Shown here one piece after another: positions 6,025 through 10,405 of a stretch of 10,405 nucleotides of DNA. Position 1 is the first letter of the stretch; the number at the start of each line of letters is the position of its first letter. The stretch spans positions 1 through 10,405 of the forward strand of contig JBHJOF010000141.1 of NCBI GenBank assembly GCA_050330055.1. Direction: 5' to 3'. A program made the translations under genes and the position numbers. This DNA comes from JBHJOF01 sp050330055. Lineage in GTDB: Bacteria; Pseudomonadota; Alphaproteobacteria; Kiloniellales; JAKSDN01. The notes under the pieces are model-generated. The model had not been told where the DNA came from and searched no databases. It saw only the letters and a program-made list of their open reading frames with translations.

Positions 6025-6101
6025 CCTCACCCTTCGACAAGCTCAGGGTGAGGAGGGGAGAAGTGCCCGCCCCCTCATCCTGAGCTTGTCGAAGGATGAG
6101 G
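6025..6101. repeat. REP-like palindrome pair (units A and B)
   Basis: Unit A (6025-6053) has arms CCTCACCCT/AGGGTGAGG around the 11-base core TCGACAAGCTC. Unit B (6073-6101) has arms CCTCATCCT/AGGATGAGG around GAGCTTGTCGA, the exact reverse complement of the core. The two 29-base units thus face each other across 19 bases, like a bacterial interspersed mosaic element. They lie between the radC stop and the purB promoter. The CCTTCGACAAGCTCAG motif is a widespread dispersed repeat in high-GC bacterial genomes. Transcribed, each unit gives a 9-bp hairpin that may stabilise RNA ends or attenuate transcription. Confidence 0.88.
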
Positions 6102-6161
6102 AACACAGCCGTGCAACCGCCTCCACCAGTGGGCTACGGTCTGCCCCACGGCCGCATCCCC

Positions 6162-6845
6162 CTACAACAACCCCATCGACCGGAACGAGCTGTGGCCGCT
6201 CTTGGAGATCACTACGTGGTCGTGCACGGCGATGCCGAGCTTCTCGGCCGCCTCCTTGACCTCGCGGGTCATGGCGATGTCGGCCTTCGACGGCGTGGCG
6301 TCGCCGGACGGGTGGTTGTGCACGAGTATCAGCGCCGAGGCGCCGAGCTCGAGCGCGCGCTTGACCACCTCGCGCGGATAGACCGGCGTGTGGTCGACGG
6401 TGCCGCGCTGCTGCACCTCGTCGGCGATCAGCACGTTCTTGCGGTCGAGGAACAGCAGGTGGAAGCGCTCGGTCTTCTCGTGGCCGAGCGCGGCGCGGCA
6501 GTAGCCCAGCACCTTGTCCCAGGAGGCCAGCACGGGCCGGTCGATCACCTCCTCGCGCGCCATGCGCCGGCCGGCCTCGCCGGCCGCCTTGATCAGCGCC
6601 GCCGAGGTCTCGCCCATGCCCTTGACACTCGCCAGGTCGCGCGGCTCGGCCGCCAGCACGCCGCCCAGGCTGCCGAAGCGCTGGATCAGCCGCTTGGCCA
6701 GCTCCTTGGTGTCGCGCCGCGGCAGCGCGCCGAACAGCAGGCACTCCAGCACCTCGTAGTCGGCCAGCGCCGCGCCGCCCTTCTCCAAGAGGCGCTGGCG
6801 CAGCCGCTCGCGGTGGCCGTGATAGTGCGGCTTGTCCTCGCTCAC
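6162..6845 (-). CDS. radC: RadC family JAB1/MPN metalloprotein
   Basis: This 227-residue protein is a complete RadC (UPF0758). An N-terminal helix-hairpin-helix-like domain (about residues 15-95, with SVKGMGETSAALI) precedes a C-terminal JAMM/MPN domain. The metal site is His176 and His178 in HNHPSGDATPSKAD with Asp189, fitting H-x-H-x10-D; Glu143 is the likely general base. The family is named for DNA repair, but the repair role has been withdrawn for E. coli and the true function is unsettled; a DNA-related nuclease or peptidase role is possible. The start is GTG (6845), with GGGGGAG a few bases upstream. map lies upstream on the same strand, a common alphaproteobacterial neighbour, but 246 bases and a repeat pair separate them. 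Confidence 0.95.
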   Translation of the reverse strand: MSEDKPHYHGHRERLRQRLLEKGGAALADYEVLECLLFGALPRRDTKELAKRLIQRFGSLGGVLAAEPRDLASVKGMGETSAALIKAAGEAGRRMAREEVIDRPVLASWDKVLGYCRAALGHEKTERFHLLFLDRKNVLIADEVQQRGTVDHTPVYPREVVKRALELGASALILVHNHPSGDATPSKADIAMTREVKEAAEKLGIAVHDHVVISKSGHSSFRSMGLL

Positions 6846-6866
6846 CGGTCTCCCCCTTGCGGGGCC

Positions 6867-6897
6867 ATTAGACCGGGGGCGGGGCAGGGGAAGTCAA
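6867..6897 (-). promoter_or_regulatory. Candidate promoter for radC
   Basis: On the minus strand TTGACT (6897-6892) and TCTAAT (6872-6867) each match consensus in 5 of 6 positions, but the 19-base spacer is long. The predicted RNA would start some 15 bases before the GTG start, just enough for the ribosome binding site. Confidence 0.35.
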
Positions 6898-6956
6898 GCG
6901 GGAAGGGCAATTGAACTGTGTTGGTCCAGTGCCCCGATTGTAGAGTGCGCCGCTCT

Positions 6957-7037
6957 CCTCACCCTTCGACAGGCTCAGGGTGAGGTGAGTGCGCGCCCTT
7001 GGGCGCGCCCTCATGCTGAGCTTGTCGAAGCATGAGG
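6957..7037. repeat. REP-like palindrome pair (units C and D) with central hairpin
   Basis: Unit C (6957-6985) has arms CCTCACCCT/AGGGTGAGG around TCGACAGGCTC, one base different from the core of unit A. Unit D (7009-7037) has arms CCTCATGCT/AGCATGAGG around GAGCTTGTCGA. They are in opposite orientation, as in the pair at 6025. Between them GCGCGCCC-TT-GGGCGCGC (6991-7008) is a further perfect palindrome, so the whole could fold into three hairpins. It lies 54 bases past the map stop and may protect the map mRNA end or separate it from radC. Confidence 0.88.
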
Positions 7038-7091
7038 CTTCCGGTGGAAAGGACCGGAGTCGTGAAGACAGCTGCGCCGGACCGTCACCCC

Positions 7092-7913
7092 TCAATACGG
7101 CGGCGCGGTCCAGCCCTTGGGGGACTGCGTGAAGATCTCGTGGCCGTCGGCTGTCACGCCGACCGAGTGCTCGAATTGGGCCGAGAGCGACTTGTCGCGG
7201 GTGACGGCGGTCCAGCCGTCCTCCAGGATCTTCACCTCGGGGCGGCCGGCGTTGATCATCGGCTCGACGGGGAAGAACATGCCCTCGCGCAGCACCATGC
7301 CGCTGCCGGCGCGGCCGTAGTGCAGGATGCTGGGCGCGTCGTGGAAGATGCGGCCCAGGCCGTGGCCGCAGAAGTCGCGCACCACGCCGAAGCGGTGGCT
7401 CTCGGCGTAGCTCTGGATGGCGTGGCCGATGTCGCCCAGGGTGGCGCCCGGCTTGACCACGGCGATGCCGCGCATCATGGCCTCGTAGGTCACCTCGACC
7501 AGGCGCCTGGCCTTCACGCTTGGCTTGCCGGCGTAGAACATGCGGCTGGTGTCGCCGTGCCAGCCGTCGACGATCACGGTGACGTCGATGTTGATGATGT
7601 CGCCGTCGCGCAGCAGCTTCTTGTCGCTCGGGATGCCGTGGCAGACCACGTGGTTGACCGAGGTGCAGATCGACTTGGGGAAGCCGCGGTAGCCGAGCGG
7701 CGCCGGCACCGCGTCATGGTCGAGGATGAAGTCGTGGCACAGCCGGTCGAGCTCTTCCGTCGAGGCGCCGGGCACCACGTGCGGCGTGATCATGTCCAGC
7801 GTGGCGGCGGCCAGGCGGCCGGCCCGGCGCATGCCCGCGAAGGCCTCGGCCCCGTGGATCACGACGCGGCGCTCTTCCGCGCTCAGGTTCAGTGCGGGCT
7901 CGCCTCTCGACAT
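7092..7913 (-). CDS. map: Methionine aminopeptidase, type I
   Basis: Map removes the initiator methionine from nascent proteins in the cytoplasm. The 273-residue protein is a complete type I enzyme of the pita-bread fold, with a modest N-terminal extension over the E. coli protein. All five metal ligands are visible: Asp110 (NIDVT), Asp121 (GDTSR), His184 (CGHGLG), Glu217 (PVEP) and Glu248 (FEHS). His92 in CHGIPS is the conserved substrate-contact histidine. The ATG at 7913 is preceded by GAGGGA at good spacing. radC follows on the same strand after a repeat pair. In many alphaproteobacteria sfsA lies immediately upstream; here that place is taken by a gap without a gene. Confidence 0.97.
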   Translation of the reverse strand: MSRGEPALNLSAEERRVVIHGAEAFAGMRRAGRLAAATLDMITPHVVPGASTEELDRLCHDFILDHDAVPAPLGYRGFPKSICTSVNHVVCHGIPSDKKLLRDGDIINIDVTVIVDGWHGDTSRMFYAGKPSVKARRLVEVTYEAMMRGIAVVKPGATLGDIGHAIQSYAESHRFGVVRDFCGHGLGRIFHDAPSILHYGRAGSGMVLREGMFFPVEPMINAGRPEVKILEDGWTAVTRDKSLSAQFEHSVGVTADGHEIFTQSPKGWTAPPY

Positions 7914-8139
7914 GGTCGTATCCCTCGACTCTGGCTTGCGGCTCTGGCCGGGCTCCGGGTGCTTTGGGCTGCTTGGCGGCAGCGCCCGCCGGGCCGGCGT
8001 CCCATCCTAGCTACAGCTATTAAGGGCCATGGCGCCTCAATTCAATGGCTTCGGCGGCGCTTTGGCAAGGGCCCGGCTGTCGCCAAGCGAGCGGGTGGCG
8101 GGCCATACGCCGGCTTTCAGCCTGACGACAAAGGGTTAA
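7914..8139. other. Gap without a recognisable gene
   Basis: Apart from the map ribosome binding site and a weak minus-strand promoter candidate, I see nothing supported here. Open frames cross it on the plus strand only as extensions of frames antisense to map, with no family resemblance. It joins the map-radC side to the decayed transporter remnant and may be the scar of a rearrangement. Confidence 0.5.
8017..8045 (-). promoter_or_regulatory. Weak promoter candidate for map
   Basis: On the minus strand TTGAAT (8045-8040) and TAATAG (8022-8017) are 17 bases apart in the only AT-rich patch of the gap, about 100 bases upstream of map. The -10 matches consensus in only 3 of 6 positions. Confidence 0.25.
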
Positions 8140-8199
8140 CGAACTGCTCCCGCGCACCGACCTGACGCTGATCCTGGATACGCAGGCAGGCGCGACGCG

Positions 8200-8328
8200 A
8201 ACCGGCAGATTCCGGTACAGGTCATCCAGGCGCTCCCCTATGCTTTGACGGTGATCCTGCCGGCCGGCTTCGTCGGCCGGGCGGTGGCGCCCAAGGCGAG
8301 CGGCATACCTTACGTGAAGGACCGATGA
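8200..8328 (+). pseudogene. C-terminal remnant of an ABC transporter permease (nucleoside/sugar type)
   Basis: The frame ending at TGA 8326-8328 reads NRQIPVQVIQALPYALTVI, then LPAGFVGRAVAPKASG and IPYVKDR. This resembles the last transmembrane segment and tail of YufQ/NupQ-type permeases, whose C-termini have the pattern IP.Q....LPY.LT......G......AP...G.PY. The frame is open only back to 8140 (a TAA precedes it), has no start codon before the homology, and lacks the other ~250-300 residues. I do not recognise the bases upstream in any frame. Its stop overlaps the cdd start as ATGA, as expected if the gene once stood in one operon with cdd. The family call rests on remembered consensus and a short match. 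Confidence 0.6.
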
Positions 8329-8726
8329 GCGACCTCGAAGCCATGATCGCGCTGGCCGCCGAGACCCGACTGCGGGCGCATGCGCCCTATTCCGGCTTCA
8401 AGGTCGGCGCCTGCCTGCGCGCGCCGAGCGGCCGCCTCTACGCCGGCTGCAACGTCGAGAACGTCGCCTATCCACAGGGCCTCTGCGCCGAGGCCAATGC
8501 CGTTGGCGCCCTGGTGGCGGCCGGCGAGACGGCGATCGCCGAGGTGGTGGTGCTGGCCGAGGGCGACAAGCTCTGCACGCCTTGCGGCAGCTGCCGCCAG
8601 CGCCTGGCCGAGTTCGCTGCGCCCGGCACGCCCGTTCACGTCTGCGACCCCTCCGGCGTGCGGGCCAGCTTCACCCTGGGCGAGCTCTTGCCGCATGCCT
8701 TCGAATTCGCGAGGGTCGGATCATGA
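8325..8726 (+). CDS. cdd: Cytidine deaminase
   Basis: Cdd deaminates cytidine and deoxycytidine to uridine and deoxyuridine in nucleoside salvage. The 133-residue protein is the short, homotetrameric zinc type. Substrate-binding residues are in CNVENVAYPQG (42-52). The zinc site is Cys54 with catalytic Glu56 in CAEANAV, plus Cys87 and Cys90 in PCGSC, as expected for three cysteine ligands. The ATG at 8325 overlaps the stop of the permease remnant (ATGA) and has AAGGA a few bases before it. Its own stop overlaps the deoC start in the same way, pointing to translational coupling. I see no convincing promoter between map and cdd, so with the upstream genes lost it is unclear what drives this operon. 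Confidence 0.96.
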   Translation: MSDLEAMIALAAETRLRAHAPYSGFKVGACLRAPSGRLYAGCNVENVAYPQGLCAEANAVGALVAAGETAIAEVVVLAEGDKLCTPCGSCRQRLAEFAAPGTPVHVCDPSGVRASFTLGELLPHAFEFARVGS

Positions 8727-9484
8727 GCGATCTCTTCCTGACCGCGGGCCGGCTGCTGCCGCTGCTCGACCTGACCAGCCTGCGCGATGCCCGCGACGAC
8801 GACGTTCTGGGGCTCTGCCGCGCCGCCATGACACCGGTCGGACCGGTCGCGGCGGTCTGCGTCTGGCCGCAATTCGTGGCCCAGGTAAAGCGGATGCTGG
8901 CGGGCAAGCCGGTGTGGGTCGCCGGCGTCGCGAACGTCCCGGAGGGGCGCGCGGAGCCCGAGCTGGTGCTGACCGAATGCCGGGCGCTGCTGCAGGACGG
9001 CGCCGACGAGATCGACCTGGTCATGCCCTACGAGGTCTGGCTCGCCGGCGAGCGCGCCAAGGCGCGCAACCTGGTGGCCAAGGTCAAGGCGGTGACCGGC
9101 GGCCGGGCGCTGCTCAAGGTGATCCTTGAGACCGGCGCCCTGCGCGACCCTCAGACCATCGCCGCGGCCAGCCGGGACATGGTCTCGGCCGGCGCCGACT
9201 TCCTGAAGACCTGCACCGGCAAGCGGCACGGCGGCGCCACCCTGGAGGCGGCCGAGGCCATGCTGCGGGTCATTGCGGAGAGCGGCGGCACGGTCGGCTT
9301 CAAGGCGGCCGGCGGCATCCGCGAGGTTTCCCAGGCGGCCGAGTACCTGGAGCTGGCCGACAGCCTGCTGGGCGACGGCTGGGTCGCGCCCGAGCACTTC
9401 CGCATCGGCGCCTCGAGCCTGCTGGACGAGCTCCTGGAAGACCTCAGCCACATGGAATTGCACACCGGGGAAGACGAGCCATAA
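8723..9484 (+). CDS. deoC: Deoxyribose-phosphate aldolase
   Basis: DeoC cleaves 2-deoxyribose-5-phosphate to acetaldehyde and glyceraldehyde-3-phosphate, the last step of deoxynucleoside breakdown. The 253-residue TIM-barrel protein is of the E. coli-like class (259 residues there). The Schiff-base lysine is Lys162 in DFLKTCTGK, with Lys194 in GFKAAGG and Asp98 in DEIDLVMPY completing the catalytic set. The motif has TCTGK where E. coli has TSTGK. The ATG at 8723 overlaps the cdd stop as ATGA and has GAGGG (8711-8715) at a spacing of seven. A longer frame runs upstream but only in the shadow of cdd. deoA follows after two bases. Confidence 0.97.
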   Translation: MSDLFLTAGRLLPLLDLTSLRDARDDDVLGLCRAAMTPVGPVAAVCVWPQFVAQVKRMLAGKPVWVAGVANVPEGRAEPELVLTECRALLQDGADEIDLVMPYEVWLAGERAKARNLVAKVKAVTGGRALLKVILETGALRDPQTIAAASRDMVSAGADFLKTCTGKRHGGATLEAAEAMLRVIAESGGTVGFKAAGGIREVSQAAEYLELADSLLGDGWVAPEHFRIGASSLLDELLEDLSHMELHTGEDEP

Positions 9485-9486
9485 CA

Positions 9487-10405
9487 ATGGTCTCTCCTGC
9501 TTTCTTCCCGCAGGAGATAATCCGGCGCAAGCGCGACGGGGCGGCGCTCAGCGAGGCCGAGATCGCGTTCATGGTGGAGGGGCTGACCAGCGGCGCCCTC
9601 AGCGAAGGCCAGGCGGCGGCCTTCGCCATGGCCGTCTTCTTCCGCGGCATGGAGCGGCGCGAGTGCGTGGCGCTCACCAAGGCCATGACCCGCTCGGGCA
9701 GCATGATCGACTGGAGCGGGCTGGGCCGACCGGTGCTCGACAAGCACTCGACCGGCGGGGTCGGCGACAAGGTGAGCCTGATGCTGGCGCCGCTGCTGGC
9801 CGCCTGCGGCGCCGCCGTGCCGATGATCTCGGGCCGCGGGCTCGGCCATACCGGCGGCACCCTGGACAAGCTGGAGGCGATCCCCGGCTACGACACGACG
9901 CCCGGTCTCGAGCGGCTGCGCACCGTGGTTGCCGAGGCCGGCTGCGCCATCATCGGCCAGACCGCCGAGCTGGCCCCGGCCGACCGCCGGCTCTATGCCA
10001 TCCGCGACGTGACGGCGACCGTCGAATCGGTGCCGCTGATCACCGCCTCGATCCTGTCCAAGAAACTGGCTGCTGGCCTCGACGGCCTGGTGATGGACGT
10101 GAAGGTCGGCAACGGCGCCTTCATGGCCGAGCCCGCAGCGGCGCGCGAGCTGGCCGAGAGCCTGGTCGCGGTCGCCGGCGCCGCCGGCTTGCCGACCGTG
10201 GCGCTGATCACCGACATGAACCAGGTGCTCGGCCGCAGCGCCGGCAACGCGCTAGAGGTGCGCGAGGCGATCGACTACCTGACCGGCGCCAGCCGCGATC
10301 CCCGCCTGCATGAGGTGACGCTCGCGCTTGCCGTAGAGGCGCTGCTGCTCGGCGGCCTGGCCGGCGATGCCGAGACGGCCCAAGAACTGCTACGGGACGC
10401 GCTGG
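9487..10405 (+). CDS. deoA: Thymidine phosphorylase (3' end beyond the window)
   Basis: DeoA converts thymidine or deoxyuridine and phosphate into the free base and deoxyribose-1-phosphate, which phosphopentomutase and then DeoC process further. The first 306 residues are present and the frame is still open at the window end; the family is about 430-440 residues. The start MVSPAFFPQEIIRRKRDG matches the family N-terminus. Phosphate and substrate sites are seen as KHSTGGVGDKVSL (86-98), SGRGLGHTGGTLDKLE (115-130), the Arg173 region YAIRDVT, and SILSKKLAAGLDGLVMDVKVG (188-208). It starts two bases after the deoC stop with only a weak ribosome binding site (GGGGAAG, rather far upstream), so translation is probably coupled to deoC. 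Confidence 0.96.
   Translation, partial: MVSPAFFPQEIIRRKRDGAALSEAEIAFMVEGLTSGALSEGQAAAFAMAVFFRGMERRECVALTKAMTRSGSMIDWSGLGRPVLDKHSTGGVGDKVSLMLAPLLAACGAAVPMISGRGLGHTGGTLDKLEAIPGYDTTPGLERLRTVVAEAGCAIIGQTAELAPADRRLYAIRDVTATVESVPLITASILSKKLAAGLDGLVMDVKVGNGAFMAEPAAARELAESLVAVAGAAGLPTVALITDMNQVLGRSAGNALEVREAIDYLTGASRDPRLHEVTLALAVEALLLGGLAGDAETAQELLRDAL

Noticed and set aside
6025..7037. CRISPR array
   Set aside because: Only four units, in alternating orientation, in two separate gaps with a gene between; no regular spacers and no cas genes.
6868..7095. Short frames crossing the second palindrome pair
   Set aside because: They translate the repeat and gap sequence; encoded peptides have no support and no good ribosome binding site.
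7032..8165. Long open frame on the plus strand antisense to map (377 codons)
   Set aside because: Rich in Ala, Val, Gly, His and Asp as expected from the reverse of a GC-rich gene; no family resemblance, and map on the other strand has all catalytic residues.
8124..8236. Frame reading LLPRTDLTLILDTQAG beside the permease remnant
   Set aside because: Too short, begins after a stop, lacks a supported start, and I recognise no family; it may be frameshifted remnant sequence but cannot be claimed.
8582..8722. Upstream extension of deoC
   Set aside because: It lies in a shadow frame of cdd; the ATG at 8723 has a good ribosome binding site and gives the normal DeoC N-terminus.

Overview
The window is GC-rich chromosomal DNA (roughly two thirds G+C) from an alphaproteobacterium, most likely of a Rhodospirillales-like lineage. 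The best markers are a DUF1476 gene (the alphaproteobacterial F1-ATPase inhibitor called zeta), the gene order purB / DUF1476 / purC / purS / purQ, and map next to radC. It is mainly housekeeping DNA. The unusual material lies between the genes, and I see no new defence, phage or biosynthetic system.

Left part (1-3534, all minus strand): purC, purS, a glycolipid-binding-like DUF1089 gene and purQ follow one another in the direction of transcription. This is a purine biosynthesis operon with an unrelated gene inserted between purS and purQ. purQ ends at 120, and the first ~110 bases are much poorer in GC and look like the edge of a mobile element; purL, the usual partner, is not in view. An NRDE/TANGO2-family gene lies upstream of purC on the same strand.

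Middle (3535-7913): a divergent promoter region drives the NRDE gene leftward and the zeta subunit gene rightward. A small unknown gene (4354-4551) follows and overlaps tail-to-tail with purB. Then, all on the minus strand, come purB, radC and map. The purB-radC and radC-map gaps each hold a pair of REP-like palindromes in opposite orientation. The four palindromes share a central sequence, and their stem bases have changed in compensating pairs.

Right part (7914-10405, plus strand after the gap): a gap with no recognisable gene, then the decayed C-terminal end of what looks like a nucleoside/sugar ABC transporter permease. Its stop codon overlaps the start of cdd. cdd, deoC and deoA (cut by the window end) are tightly packed and form a pyrimidine (deoxy)nucleoside salvage operon: Cdd deaminates (deoxy)cytidine, DeoA phosphorolyses thymidine/deoxyuridine, and DeoC splits deoxyribose-5-phosphate into acetaldehyde and glyceraldehyde-3-phosphate. 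The remnant suggests this operon once began with its own nucleoside uptake system.
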